A DNA stretch of 64,000 bases from Micromonospora cabrerizensis. Its GTDB lineage: Bacteria > Actinomycetota > Actinomycetes > Mycobacteriales > Micromonosporaceae. Of this stretch, positions 50,255-61,357 are shown one piece after another. The stretch is from NCBI RefSeq assembly GCF_022230955.1, contig NZ_JAKKFI010000060.1:1-64000 (forward strand), given 5' to 3'. Every line of letters begins with the position of its first letter. Position 1 is the stretch's first letter. The position numbers were made by a program, and so were the translations under genes. The notes under the pieces are model-generated. The model worked only from the letters and a program-made list of their open reading frames with translations, was not told where the DNA came from and made no database searches.

Positions 50255-51538
50255 GTGCAGGCCAAGTTGAGCACGATGTTCCAGTCCCTACAGGTCCGTA
50301 ACTACCGCCTTTTCGCATCCGGGCAGCTGATCAAGTTGATCGGCGTCTGGATGATGTTCATCGCCCAGGACTGGCTCGTCCTCGAGCTCTCCGACAACTC
50401 GGCCACCGCGCTCGGCGTGGTCACCGCCTGTCAGTTCACCCCGGTGCTCCTGCTCACCCTGCTCTCCGGCCGGCTCGCCGACCGGTACGACAAGCGGGTG
50501 CTGCTCTTCGTCGCCAACGCCTTCTGGAGTGTGCTGGCGCTCGGCATGGCCGTGCTCGTCCTCACCGACCTGGTGCAGCTCTGGCACGTCTTCGCCTTCG
50601 CCGCGCTGCTCGGCACGGCCAACGCCGTGGAGACTCCGGTCCGTCAGGCGTTCGTGTCCGAACTCGTCGGCACGCCGCTGCTGCCCAACGCGTTGTCGCT
50701 GAACGCCGCGGTGTTCAACTCGGCGCGGATCGTCGGCCCGGCCGTCGCCGGCCTGGCGATCGCCGCCTTCGACGTGGGCCCGGTCTTCCTCTTCACCGCC
50801 CTCAGCTCCGTCGCGCCCCTGGTCAACGTGGTTCGGATGCGTACGGCCGACCTGCACCGCGACGCCCTGCTGCCGCGCGACGAGCGGGCGTCCGCGCGGG
50901 TCGTCGACGGGCTGCGGTACGTGTGGCACCGCCCCGACCTGCTGATGCCGATGGCGATGATGTCGGTGATCGGCATGTCGCTGTTCAACTTCCAGCTCAC
51001 CCTCGCCGCGCTGGCGAAGACGGTGTTCCACACCGGCGCCGCCTCCTTCGGCCTGTTCAGCACGGCGCTGGCCGTCGGCGCGCTCGGCGGCGCGCTCAGC
51101 GGCACCGGTCGGCGGAGCCGGCCGTCGGTCTGGCTGGTGCTCGGCGCGGCCATCGCCTGCGCCAGCTTCGGCACCCTGGTCGGTCTCGCCTCGACGTACT
51201 GGCTGGTCGTGGCACTGCTCGTGCCGACCGGGTTCTGCATGGTCTTCTTCGCCCAGGCCGCCAACCAGCGGATCCAGTTGGGCGTCGACGCGGCCTTCCG
51301 GGGTCGGGTGATGGCGCTGTGGGTGCTGGTGTTCCTGGGCACCAACCCGGTCGGTGCGCCGCTGATCGGTTGGGTCGCGGAGCACTTCGGTGCCGGTGCC
51401 AGCATCTGGATGGGCGGCCTGATCTCACTGGCCGCCGCGCTGGTCGCCCTCACCTGGCAGTTGCGCCACTCCGGTGCCCGGTTGCGCTTCCGGGTGCTGC
51501 CGATGCCCCGCTTCTACGTCACGTCCACCGACTGCTGA
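50255..51538 (+). CDS. MFS transporter (likely exporter of the MarR operon)
   Basis: This 427-residue protein has about 12 membrane helices of the major facilitator family. SLQVRNYRLFASGQLIKLIG begins the first helix, SGRLADRYDKRVLL is the motif A loop, and a large hydrophilic loop is centred at about residue 200 (DLHRDALLPRDERAS). It resembles DHA3-type macrolide and small-molecule exporters. AAGGAGG lies 11 nt before the GTG at 50255. A hairpin terminator follows the gene. Confidence 0.9.
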   Translation: MQAKLSTMFQSLQVRNYRLFASGQLIKLIGVWMMFIAQDWLVLELSDNSATALGVVTACQFTPVLLLTLLSGRLADRYDKRVLLFVANAFWSVLALGMAVLVLTDLVQLWHVFAFAALLGTANAVETPVRQAFVSELVGTPLLPNALSLNAAVFNSARIVGPAVAGLAIAAFDVGPVFLFTALSSVAPLVNVVRMRTADLHRDALLPRDERASARVVDGLRYVWHRPDLLMPMAMMSVIGMSLFNFQLTLAALAKTVFHTGAASFGLFSTALAVGALGGALSGTGRRSRPSVWLVLGAAIACASFGTLVGLASTYWLVVALLVPTGFCMVFFAQAANQRIQLGVDAAFRGRVMALWVLVFLGTNPVGAPLIGWVAEHFGAGASIWMGGLISLAAALVALTWQLRHSGARLRFRVLPMPRFYVTSTDC

Positions 51539-51545
51539 GCTGTCC

Positions 51546-51590
51546 GGAAGGGCCCCTGGTCATCGGACTTCGCATGACACGGGCCCTTCC
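51546..51590 (+). terminator. Terminator of the MarR-MFS operon
   Basis: GGAAGGGCCC (51546-51555) pairs perfectly with GGGCCCTTCC (51581-51590), with an inner GTCAT/ATGAC stem, starting 7 bp past the stop codon. Confidence 0.7.
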
Positions 51591-51684
51591 CGACACCGCC
51601 GGAACCGGGCTCCGTGCCGCGCACGCCGTCTTGAGCGGATACGCGGATGCGGGCAAACCGCTGGCGGGGCGGCACGATGGGGCT

Positions 51685-51690
51685 TAGCGT
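51685..51690 (+). promoter_or_regulatory. -10 box of leaderless 51697 gene
   Basis: TAGCGT lies 6 nt before the GTG at 51697, with no Shine-Dalgarno sequence. Confidence 0.45.
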
Positions 51691-51696
51691 CGATAC

Positions 51697-52206
51697 GTGG
51701 GAGTCGGACGCGCGCTGATGCTGGCCCTGGCGTTCCTCGCCGTGGCCAGTCTTCCGGCGGCACTCGCCCTGCTCTTCTGCTACGACGAGATCGTCGACCG
51801 GGTGGTCTGCGGCTGGTCCGAGTGGCGTGAGCGCCAGCGGGAGAAACGGATGATCGCGCGCCTCGACCGGGCCATCGAGGCCGACGCGCTGACCCGGGAC
51901 ATCGATCTCAGCGAGTTCGACCGCACCGACCGTCGGCCCTTGGAGCAGCTCGCCGCCGACCTGCGCCGTCTCGGCGGGCAGCGGATCGGCGGCACCGGCC
52001 GGTCGATGGTCTGGCACGGCGCGCTGATCCAGGCGTACGACGACCGGCTTCGCCTCGCCTGTCGGGCCCTCGGCATCACCGAGCACCTTGGCGAGTTGGA
52101 AGGTGTCGACCAGGAGATCGAACGGGTCCGGGTGGAGGGCGTGCTGCACGCCGCCGGGATGACCCTGCCGGCGGCCAGAGCCGGGCACCGGCAACGGCAT
52201 CGCTGA
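51697..52206 (+). CDS. Single-pass membrane protein of unknown function
   Basis: This 169-residue protein has one N-terminal hydrophobic helix (about residues 5-28, LMLALAFLAVASLPAALALL) and a charged, helical cytoplasmic part with WSEWRERQREKRM and a conserved-looking EFDRTDRRPLEQLAADLRRL. No known domain was recognised; the coiled-coil-like body suggests protein-protein contact. The GTG at 51697 is placed by the TAGCGT box. The ThpR gene follows by 7 bp, so the two are probably cotranscribed. Confidence 0.78.
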   Translation: MGVGRALMLALAFLAVASLPAALALLFCYDEIVDRVVCGWSEWRERQREKRMIARLDRAIEADALTRDIDLSEFDRTDRRPLEQLAADLRRLGGQRIGGTGRSMVWHGALIQAYDDRLRLACRALGITEHLGELEGVDQEIERVRVEGVLHAAGMTLPAARAGHRQRHR

Positions 52207-52213
52207 GCGACGG

Positions 52214-52795
52214 TTGCGGCTCTTCGTCGCGGTCTACCCGCCCCCCGAGTCGGTCGACCACCTCGGCGCGCGGGTCGCCCGGCTACGGGTCGGCGCGGCG
52301 GCCGCCGCCGGCACCGCCGTCCGGCTCGCCGATCCGGCACATCTGCACGTCACCCTGGCCTTCCTCGGCGACGTCGAGACGGCCCGGCTGGTCGAGGTGG
52401 AGAGCGCGCTCGGGCTGGCCGTCGAGGGGTTCCGTGACGGCCGTGCTGCCCTGCCCCGGCTCAGCCTCGGCGGCGGTGGCCGGTTCGGTCAGGGCCGGTC
52501 CACGGTGCTCTGGGTGGGCCTGCGAGGCGAGGTCGAGGCACTGCATGTGCTCGCCGGGCTGATCCGGGCCCGGTTGGGGCAGGCCGGGCTGCCGTGCGAC
52601 GCCAGGCCGTTCCGCCCGCACCTGACCGTGGCCCGACCGGGCGACCGGATGGACCTGGCCGCCATCGAGGCCGACCTGGCCACCCTGGACGACTACCAGG
52701 GCCCGCAGTGGCCGGCGAGCGAGCTGCTGCTGATGCGCAGCCACCTCGACGCCCGACGATGGCGCTACGAACGGCTCGCCGCCTGGCCGCTCTGA
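52214..52795 (+). CDS. thpR: RNA 2',3'-cyclic phosphodiesterase
   Basis: This 193-residue 2H phosphoesterase has the two HxT/S motifs HVTLAFLG (near residue 45) and HLTVARPG (near residue 137) at the usual spacing, and begins RLFVAVYPP as in LigT/ThpR proteins. It opens 2',3'-cyclic phosphates on RNA ends and can ligate tRNA halves in reverse. The TTG at 52214 is the likely start since the fold begins there. Its last 31 bp overlap the end of the opposite-strand regulator gene. Confidence 0.9.
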   Translation: MRLFVAVYPPPESVDHLGARVARLRVGAAAAAGTAVRLADPAHLHVTLAFLGDVETARLVEVESALGLAVEGFRDGRAALPRLSLGGGGRFGQGRSTVLWVGLRGEVEALHVLAGLIRARLGQAGLPCDARPFRPHLTVARPGDRMDLAAIEADLATLDDYQGPQWPASELLLMRSHLDARRWRYERLAAWPL

Positions 52796-53571
52796 CCCAG
52801 CGCCGACGTGCCGGCGATCCCCGCCTGGTCCTGGCCCGGACTGGGCTGGGCAGTGGCCGCCTCGGGTCTGCTGTGGAGGACTTCGCGGGCCTGTTCGGCG
52901 GCGCGGATGACGCTCTCGCTGATGAAGTCGAGGAACCGGGCGATGTTCTCCAGGCGGGCGGCGGCCGGGGTGTGCGGGCCGAGGAGGGCGACGCCCTGCC
53001 GTGCGGTCTCGACGAGCTGGTCGTTGGCTCGGGCGCTGGCGATCGTGGCCTGGTAGAAGAGCTCGTCATCGACGACGTAGCGGTCACGGCGGCGTTCGTC
53101 GCGTTCGCGGCGGACCAGGCTCTGACCCTCCAGGAAGGTGATCGCCTTGGAGATGGACGCCGGGCTGACCTGGAGGTGCTGAGCGAGCTCGGACGCGGTG
53201 AGGCGGCCCGCGTCGGTGGTGAACAGGCAGGTCAACACGCGGGCCGCCATCTTGCCCAGGCCCGACGCCATGAGGACGGTGGTGAACGTCTCCTCGTATT
53301 CGGCCACGGCCTCGGCGTCGCGTCCGTGCGGCTGGAGGACTGACGCCGCCGTGCGGGAGGAGGCCGGCCTGCGTCGGTGGGCGCGGCGTTCGGTGGCGCG
53401 GTGGGCCAGGTCGGCGCGGTAGGCCAGGGGCCCGCCATTGCGCATCACCTCGCGGGTGATGGTGGAGGTGGGACGGTCGAGACGTCGGGCGATCTCCGCG
53501 TAGGGGAGGTCGTCGACCAGCCCCAGCGCGATCTGCTGGCGCTCCTGCTGCGTGAGTCTGCCTCCCGGCAT
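52765..53571 (-). CDS. Regulator combining a transposase-like HTH and a MarR/GbsR-type domain
   Basis: This 268-residue protein has two DNA-binding parts. Residues 1-70 form an HTH_38/IS30-transposase-type helix-turn-helix (LTQQERQQIALGL, YAEIARRLDRPTSTITREV) with an Arg-rich end. Residues about 95-190 form a GbsR/MarR winged helix (LTASELAQHLQVSPASISKA, LEGQSLVRRERDERRRDRYV). The C-terminal helices are probably for dimerisation. The ATG at 53571 is chosen for GGGAG upstream; a GTG at 53628 would add 19 residues. It is divergent from the DUF4097 gene, whose promoter region has several TGCAAC motifs. Confidence 0.88.
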   Translation of the reverse strand: MPGGRLTQQERQQIALGLVDDLPYAEIARRLDRPTSTITREVMRNGGPLAYRADLAHRATERRAHRRRPASSRTAASVLQPHGRDAEAVAEYEETFTTVLMASGLGKMAARVLTCLFTTDAGRLTASELAQHLQVSPASISKAITFLEGQSLVRRERDERRRDRYVVDDELFYQATIASARANDQLVETARQGVALLGPHTPAAARLENIARFLDFISESVIRAAEQAREVLHSRPEAATAQPSPGQDQAGIAGTSALGQSGQAASRS

Positions 53572-53638
53572 CGCGATCTCCCTGGTGATCCCCGTGGTGG
53601 CCCGTGACGCCTCCACCATAGCGTTCACTTCTGACCCA

Positions 53639-53733
53639 TTGCAACTCGCGCGGTGAGGGCTGTTGCGTTATCCCAATGGCCGTTGCAACAGTTTAAGGGG
53701 TTTTAGCTGGGAAAACGGATCGGTAGTGCAACA
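53639..53733. promoter_or_regulatory. Cluster of TGCAAC half-sites in the regulator/DUF4097 gap
   Basis: TTGCAAC (53639-53645), TGTTGCG (53661-53667), GTTGCAAC (53682-53689, palindromic) and GTGCAACA (53726-53733) occur within 95 bp. TGTTGC at 53661 and GCAACA at 53685 form an inverted repeat with 18 bp between. The region is AT-rich compared with its neighbours. These could be operators for the adjacent regulator. Confidence 0.5.
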
Positions 53734-53739
53734 GGGGCA

Positions 53740-53768
53740 TTGCCGGTACATCGAAAGCAACGTAGCGT
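53740..53768 (+). promoter_or_regulatory. Possible promoter of the DUF4097-hydrolase operon
   Basis: TTGCCG (53740-53745) and TAGCGT (53763-53768) are 17 bp apart and lie 37 bp before the ATG at 53806. The match is weak. Confidence 0.25.
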
Positions 53769-53805
53769 TTCCGTTATCAGAAAGAGTGCATGAACACGGG
53801 AGACC

Positions 53806-54474
53806 ATGATGAAGACGTTCGACACCCCCGCCCCGATCTCCGCCATCCTCGACATCCCCGCCGGGCGCATCCAGCTCATCGCCGCGGACCGCGCCGACAC
53901 GACGGTCGAGGTGCTGCCGACCGACCCCGCCAGGAGCCGCGACACCAGGGCCGCCGAGCAGACCACCATCGCGTACGCCGACGGCGTCCTGCGGATCACG
54001 GCCGCGACCGACAGCAACCCGCTCGTCGGCTCCTCCGGATCCGTGCAGGTCACCGTCCGGTTGCCCGCCAACTCCCGCGTCGACGCCAAGGCCGCCAGCG
54101 CCGAGCTGCGTGGCGTTGGACGCCTCGGCGACGTCACCTTCGACGGCGCGTACCGCCAGATCAAGATCGACGAGGCGGCGAGCGTGCGCCTCACCGCGAT
54201 CGACGGCGACGTGGAGGTCGGCCGGCTCACCGGCCCCGCGGAGATCAGCACCGCGAGGGGCGACATCCGGATCGCCGAAGCCGTGCGCGGCACCGTCGTG
54301 CTGACGACTCAGTCCGGCGACATCTCGGTCGGTGCCGCCGCCGGCGTGTCGGCCGCGCTGGACGCCGGCACCGGCCACGGCCGGGTCAGCAACGCCCTCA
54401 GGAACGACGGCACGGCCGCACTCGACATCCGCGCCACCACCTCCCACGGCGACATCACCGCCCGCAGCCTCTGA
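53806..54474 (+). CDS. DUF4097 family beta-strand repeat protein
   Basis: This 222-residue protein has the right-handed beta-helix-like repeat of DUF4097: short strands such as GDVEVGRLTGPAEIST, RGDIRIAEAVRGTVVL and GDISVGAAAG that recur every 18-20 residues with a conserved Gly-Asp. No signal peptide or membrane helix is seen, so it is probably cytoplasmic. Function is unknown, but such genes often sit beside a MarR-type regulator and transport or hydrolase genes. CGGGAG precedes the ATG at 53806. Confidence 0.85.
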   Translation: MMKTFDTPAPISAILDIPAGRIQLIAADRADTTVEVLPTDPARSRDTRAAEQTTIAYADGVLRITAATDSNPLVGSSGSVQVTVRLPANSRVDAKAASAELRGVGRLGDVTFDGAYRQIKIDEAASVRLTAIDGDVEVGRLTGPAEISTARGDIRIAEAVRGTVVLTTQSGDISVGAAAGVSAALDAGTGHGRVSNALRNDGTAALDIRATTSHGDITARSL

Positions 54475-54544
54475 GCCGTAGGTGCCGGCCTCGACCAGCC
54501 GGCCGTGGACACGACCGAAACCCGACGCGACCAGGAGTGAAGAG

Positions 54545-55375
54545 ATGACGATGAACAGCACTTCCCCGACCACCTCGTCGTGGACCGGCATGGTGCCGGT
54601 CGACGACACGGCCCTGGCCGTCACCGACACCGGCGGTCCCGGTGTCCCCGTCGTCTACCTCAACGGCCAGTTCGCCACCCAGGGGTACTGGCGGCGGGTC
54701 ATCGCCGAACTCGGCACCGGGTGGCGGCACATCACCTACGACGAGCGGGCTCGCGGCAGGAAGTCGAAGCGGTCAGCGGACTACTCCTTCGAGGCGGCCG
54801 TCCGCGATGTCGATGCCGTCCTCGCCGCCCGGGGCGTGGACCGCGCGCTCGTGGTCGGCTGGTCGTACGGAGCGGTTGTCGGGGCACACTGGGCCAGCCG
54901 TAACCCGAAGCGTGCCCTGGGCGCGGTCCTGGTCGACGGCGCGTTCCCGCACGACTGGCTCGACGAGGCCATGGCGCAACGGATCCGCACGATGTTCCGA
55001 CGGATGAACCTCTTCATGCCGCTGCTGCGCCCGACGGGCCTGACCCCTCGGATGAACGCCGAACAGATGGCGGACAGCAACATCGAGCTCGGCAGACTCT
55101 CCCGCGAGCGCGAGCTGGGCCCCGTGCTGGACACCATCACGGTGCCGGTGCGGTACGTGGTCGCCTCGGGGACGTCGCTCGGCAGCCGTGGTGACGAGCA
55201 GGAGAAGATCCGCGCCAGCCTCGACGCGGTGACCGCCCGAAACCCACACATCCAGATCGCCGCGAAGGTCACCAGCAACCACGGTGCCATCCTCAAGAAG
55301 GACTTCCGCACCGTCGCCGAGGCCGTACGGGAGGTTGCCGCCTCTCATCACGGAGGCGCTGGAGACATTCGGTGA
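54545..55375 (+). CDS. Alpha/beta hydrolase
   Basis: This 276-residue enzyme has the alpha/beta hydrolase fold, with YLNGQFATQGYW near the oxyanion hole, the nucleophile elbow GWSYGAVVG (Ser near residue 104) and a late SNHGAILKKD with the catalytic His. The acid is probably Asp in the segment after strand 6. The substrate is not known. AGGAGTGAAGAG precedes the ATG at 54545. It follows the DUF4097 gene by 70 bp, forming a likely two-gene operon under the divergent regulator. Confidence 0.88.
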   Translation: MTMNSTSPTTSSWTGMVPVDDTALAVTDTGGPGVPVVYLNGQFATQGYWRRVIAELGTGWRHITYDERARGRKSKRSADYSFEAAVRDVDAVLAARGVDRALVVGWSYGAVVGAHWASRNPKRALGAVLVDGAFPHDWLDEAMAQRIRTMFRRMNLFMPLLRPTGLTPRMNAEQMADSNIELGRLSRERELGPVLDTITVPVRYVVASGTSLGSRGDEQEKIRASLDAVTARNPHIQIAAKVTSNHGAILKKDFRTVAEAVREVAASHHGGAGDIR

Positions 55376-55429
55376 GGTCCGAGCGCTCGCGTTGACGGGT
55401 GGCGAACCGCCACCCGCCAACGCGAAGCG

Positions 55430-56509
55430 TCAGGAGGACTCGCGTGCGGCCGGGCCGCTGCCGAAGAGCACGTCGTCCCAGCTCGGCAGCCGCTTGCGCG
55501 GCTTGCCGTTCGCATCGGTCGACTCGCCGCCGGCGGCCGCCGCAGCGCCCGTCCGGCGAGGCCGCAGCACCGCCAGCGACGGCACGGCCGGCACCTCCTT
55601 GGGCGCGTCCGAGTCGTCGTCGAAGGCCGACCCCTGGCCGCCGCCGAGCAACGCGGCGGCACCGCCGCCGACCGGCCGCTGCCGGGGCGCGTCCGAGCCG
55701 GCGAGAGCAGCCGGGGTACGCGGCTCCAGACCACGACCCGACGAGGCGCCGAGCGGGCGGTCCAGTGAGGCGAGCAGCGCATCCCGGCCGGCGCGGATCG
55801 GATCCCGGCCGGGGCGCGGGTGCTCGGACGCCGCCGGCAACCCGTGCCCACCGCGGCTCGGCTCACCGCGCGACGGACCGGGCAGGCCATGCCCGCCCCG
55901 CTCCGGTGCGGGCTCCTGACCGAGGATCGGCGTGGGCCGCTCGGCGCACAGGTACTGCGCCATGTCGTCGTGCGGTGCGACCGACTGCCGGGTCTTGTCG
56001 AGATCCCAGATGGCCTGCGCGGTGGCCTTGCCGGACGGCCAGGTGGCGATGATCCGCCAGGTGCCGTCGTCACGCCGGTACGCGTCCCAGGAGATCTTCT
56101 CGGTGTCGATGCCGTGCTGGCTCAGTCGACCGTTGACCACCTCGGCGAGCGGGGTGGGCTTCTCCGCTCCCTTGAGACGGGTGCGGCGGGCGTGCTGCGC
56201 GAGCATCGCCCGCTCCTGGAGGACCGGGCCGGCATAGCGCAACACCCGGTCGACCGGCACGCCGGCGATCCGGGCGACATCCTCGGCGGACTCACCGGAG
56301 CGGATGCGGGCCTGGATGTCCCGAGGGGACAGTGACGGAATCGGGTCGGCTGCGGTCGGCGCCGCCGCGAGCGGCGGCGAACTGGGCTCCGCGTGCAGGG
56401 CGCCGGAGATCCGTTCGTCGATCGGCAGGGCGAGCAACCGCCCGACCTCGTCGGCGAGAACCAGAGCATGGCCGTCCTCGGAGAGGGCGACGAAGCGTAC
56501 TGGGCGCAT
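55430..56509 (-). CDS. sepH: Septation protein SepH
   Basis: This 359-residue actinobacterial divisome protein promotes FtsZ filament assembly at sporulation and vegetative septa. The N-terminal DUF3071 domain spans about 1-175, starting MRPVRFVALSEDGHALVLAD, and contains a helix-turn-helix-like part (DIQARIRSGESAEDVARIAGVPVDRVLRY; key part GVPVDRVLRYAGP) known to bind FtsZ in Streptomyces. The remainder is a disordered Pro/Gly/Arg tail with repeats of GGHGLP, ending KRLPSWDDVLFG, a conserved SepH tail. GGAGG precedes the ATG at 56509. Confidence 0.92.
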   Translation of the reverse strand: MRPVRFVALSEDGHALVLADEVGRLLALPIDERISGALHAEPSSPPLAAAPTAADPIPSLSPRDIQARIRSGESAEDVARIAGVPVDRVLRYAGPVLQERAMLAQHARRTRLKGAEKPTPLAEVVNGRLSQHGIDTEKISWDAYRRDDGTWRIIATWPSGKATAQAIWDLDKTRQSVAPHDDMAQYLCAERPTPILGQEPAPERGGHGLPGPSRGEPSRGGHGLPAASEHPRPGRDPIRAGRDALLASLDRPLGASSGRGLEPRTPAALAGSDAPRQRPVGGGAAALLGGGQGSAFDDDSDAPKEVPAVPSLAVLRPRRTGAAAAAGGESTDANGKPRKRLPSWDDVLFGSGPAARESS

Positions 56510-56644
56510 AGCGTTGCCTCCGTCCCGCTTCGCTGGCCGCACGCCACGAGTCGGCCACCCAGGCGTCTCGGACCACCGTACGCGCATCTGTCTCGGGGTG
56601 GGGGAAGCGACACCCCGCATGTCGTGACTGAGCTGCGGCAATGA

Positions 56645-56688
56645 TCACGGTCGGTGTCGGTGGAGGCCTCCACCGACACCGACCGTGA
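56645..56688 (-). terminator. 44-bp perfect palindrome after serC
   Basis: TCACGGTCGGTGTCGGTGGA... forms perfectly complementary 22-bp arms (56645-56666 and 56667-56688) with no loop base between. It starts 6 bp after the serC stop codon and probably terminates serC transcription. The full palindrome is unusually long for a terminator in this window. Confidence 0.8.
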
Positions 56689-56694
56689 CGAAGG

Positions 56695-59135
<2,441 letters not shown>

Positions 59136-59384
59136 GTCGCTCTCCTGGATCTGGTCGGTGCGCCCGAACAGCTCATCCGGCCCGGTCGGCCGGGCGCCTT
59201 AGGCGACCCTCAGGGATGTGTTCGGAACATCTTGCCTGCTGAGTAAGGGATACGCGACCCGCTGCGACTGTGCTGCACGCGACATCCCCGGACGCGCAAT
59301 CTCCGCTCCACTCGGTGAGACTGGGCAGTGCGGGCTGGCCAGCGCGGGAGGGTGCTGGTGGGGCCGCCGAGAAGGAGTGGGCAC

Positions 59385-60044
59385 GTGACGGGTGACACAC
59401 CCGCCCCGGCTGCGATGCGTAACGAGTACGCCGCGGACCTGGGCCTGACCGAGGCTGACCTGGCCGTCGACTGGCACACCCAGTTCGACCGCTGGTTCGC
59501 CGACGCGGTGGCCTTCGGGCTGCCCGAACCGAACGCGATGGTGGTGGGCACCGCGGACCCGGCCGGCCGGCCGAGCGGTCGGACGGTGCTGCTCAAGGGG
59601 TACGACCCCGAGGGGTTCGTCTTCTTCACCAACCACCTGTCGCGCAAGGGTGTCGAGGCGTCCGCCAACCCGTACGCCAGCCTGGTCTTCCCGTGGTTCC
59701 CGATGCAGCGCCAGGTGGTGGTCGCCGGGCGGATCGCGCCGGTCGACCGCGCGGCGAGCGAGGCGTACTTCACCAGCCGGCCGCGCGGCTCCCAACTGGG
59801 CGCCTGGGCCAGCCCACAGTCGCAGGTGGTGTCGGGTCGGGCGGCGCTGGAGGAGAGCTACCGGGAGGTGGCCGAGCGGTTCGCCGACGAGGACGTGATC
59901 CCGACGCCGTCGCACTGGGGCGGGTTGCGGGTGCACCCCGAGTCGGTGGAGTTCTGGCAGGGCCGGGCCGGCCGGTTGCACGACCGTCTCCGCTTCCGTC
60001 GCCTCGACGAGGGTGGCTGGACCGTCGAGCGGTTGGCCCCGTGA
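59385..60044 (+). CDS. pdxH: Pyridoxamine 5'-phosphate oxidase
   Basis: This 219-residue FMN enzyme makes pyridoxal 5'-phosphate from the pyridoxine and pyridoxamine phosphates. It has the PdxH signatures PSGRTVLLKGYDPEGFVFFT, the Arg/Ser binding pair in SRPRGSQLGAWASPQSQ and the C-terminal FWQGRAGRLHDRLRFRR. Such proteins form dimers with FMN between them. The GTG at 59385 follows GAAGGAG by 9 nt. Its stop overlaps the next GTG by four bases, coupling it to the MFS gene. Confidence 0.93.
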   Translation: MTGDTPAPAAMRNEYAADLGLTEADLAVDWHTQFDRWFADAVAFGLPEPNAMVVGTADPAGRPSGRTVLLKGYDPEGFVFFTNHLSRKGVEASANPYASLVFPWFPMQRQVVVAGRIAPVDRAASEAYFTSRPRGSQLGAWASPQSQVVSGRAALEESYREVAERFADEDVIPTPSHWGGLRVHPESVEFWQGRAGRLHDRLRFRRLDEGGWTVERLAP

Positions 60045-61339
60045 CAGGTGTGCAGGAGGCTCGGCCGCGCGCAGCGCGCCGCTGGGCCCTCGACGTACGC
60101 CCGCTGCGGGTGCCGGCGTACCGCCGGCTCTGGCTCGGCAACACCGTGGCGATGTTCGGCTTCCAGTTCACGGCCGTCGCGGTGCCGGTGGAGATGTACG
60201 CCCTGACCCGGGACTCCTTCTGGGTCGGCATGCTGGGTGTGGCGGCCTTCGTACCGTTGCTGGTCTTCGGGCTCTGGGGTGGCGCGATCGCCGACGCCCG
60301 CGACCGCCGTGCGGTGCTGCTCGGTGGCTCATTGTTGCTCTGGGCATCCACCCTCGGGCTGCTGGTCCAGGCGCTGCTGGACGTGGGCAGCCCGGTGCTC
60401 CTGCTGGCGCTGATGGCGTTGCAGTCGGTGGCGTTCGCGATCAGCTCGCCGGCCCGCAGTGCCATGCTGCCCCGGCTGGTCCCGGAGGACCTCGTCCCGG
60501 CCGCCACCACCCTGAACTACACGACCTTCACCGCCGCGTCGGTGGCCGGCCCGCTGGCCGCGGGCCTGATCCTCGCCGCGTCGCCGGACACCGCGGTGGT
60601 CCTGCCGATCGCGTACGGGGCGGACGCGCTGCTGTTCACCGCGATGCTCTGGGCGGCGCTGCGCCTGCCCTCGCTGCCGCCCGAGCCGAGCGCCGACGGT
60701 GAGCCCCGACGAGCCGGCCTGGCCAGTGTCGTCGACGGATTCCGCTACCTGGCCACCACACCCGTACTGCTGCTGTCCTTCGGGGTGGACCTGATCGCGA
60801 TGATCCTCGCCATGCCGCGGGCGCTGTTCCCGGAGATCGCCCACGAGCGGTTCGGCGGCGGTGGGGCCGTGGGCCTGCTCTACAGCGCCATCGCGATCGG
60901 CTCGATGATCGGTGGGCTGACCTCCGGCTGGATCGGCCGGCTCCGCCGGCAGGGGCTCGGCCTGGTGCTCGCGGTGGTGGGCTGGGGCCTGGCGATCGCC
61001 GCGGCCGGGCTGGCCCAGCAACTCTGGCTGATGGTCGCGCTGCTCGCCGTTGCCGGGGCCGCCGACCTGATCAGCGCCGTCCTGCGCCAGTCGATGCTGC
61101 TGGTCTACGCCCCGGACCGGATGCGCGGCCGGCTCCAGGGCGTCAACACGGTCGTGGTGGCGGGCGGCCCGCGCCTGGGCGACCTCCGGGCCGGCACCAT
61201 GGCCGCCGGGTTCGGCGGCGGGGTGGCCTGGGTGGCCGGTGGGCTCGCCTCGGCGGTGCTCGTGATCGTGCTCGCGGTGGCGTTCCCGGCACTGCTGCGC
61301 TACCGCGCCACGACCGCGTCGAGCAACGACCGGGTGTGA
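60041..61339 (+). CDS. MFS transporter
   Basis: This 432-residue protein has about 12 membrane helices of the DHA3/enterobactin-exporter-like group, with LWLGNTVAMFGFQFTAVAVP in helix 1, WGGAIADARDRRAVL as the motif A loop and LVPEDLVPAATTLNY in the centre. It likely exports or imports a small compound; linkage to pdxH is a coupled 4-base overlap (GTGA), which does not by itself indicate the substrate. The start at 60041 gives a short basic N-terminus. Confidence 0.88.
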   Translation: MTGVQEARPRAARRWALDVRPLRVPAYRRLWLGNTVAMFGFQFTAVAVPVEMYALTRDSFWVGMLGVAAFVPLLVFGLWGGAIADARDRRAVLLGGSLLLWASTLGLLVQALLDVGSPVLLLALMALQSVAFAISSPARSAMLPRLVPEDLVPAATTLNYTTFTAASVAGPLAAGLILAASPDTAVVLPIAYGADALLFTAMLWAALRLPSLPPEPSADGEPRRAGLASVVDGFRYLATTPVLLLSFGVDLIAMILAMPRALFPEIAHERFGGGGAVGLLYSAIAIGSMIGGLTSGWIGRLRRQGLGLVLAVVGWGLAIAAAGLAQQLWLMVALLAVAGAADLISAVLRQSMLLVYAPDRMRGRLQGVNTVVVAGGPRLGDLRAGTMAAGFGGGVAWVAGGLASAVLVIVLAVAFPALLRYRATTASSNDRV

Positions 61340-61344
61340 CCGGT

Positions 61345-61350
61345 TAGGGT
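61345..61350 (+). promoter_or_regulatory. -10 box of leaderless aldose epimerase promoter
   Basis: TAGGGT lies 7 nt before the ATG at 61358, with no Shine-Dalgarno sequence. It sits only 6 bp after the stop of the preceding gene. Confidence 0.5.
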
Positions 61351-61357
61351 CGCCGGC

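Noticed and set aside
59219..59229. TGTTCGGAACA palindrome as a LexA box upstream of citrate synthase
   Set aside because: The spacing and order (GTTC then GAAC) are the reverse of the actinobacterial GAAC-N4-GTTC box.
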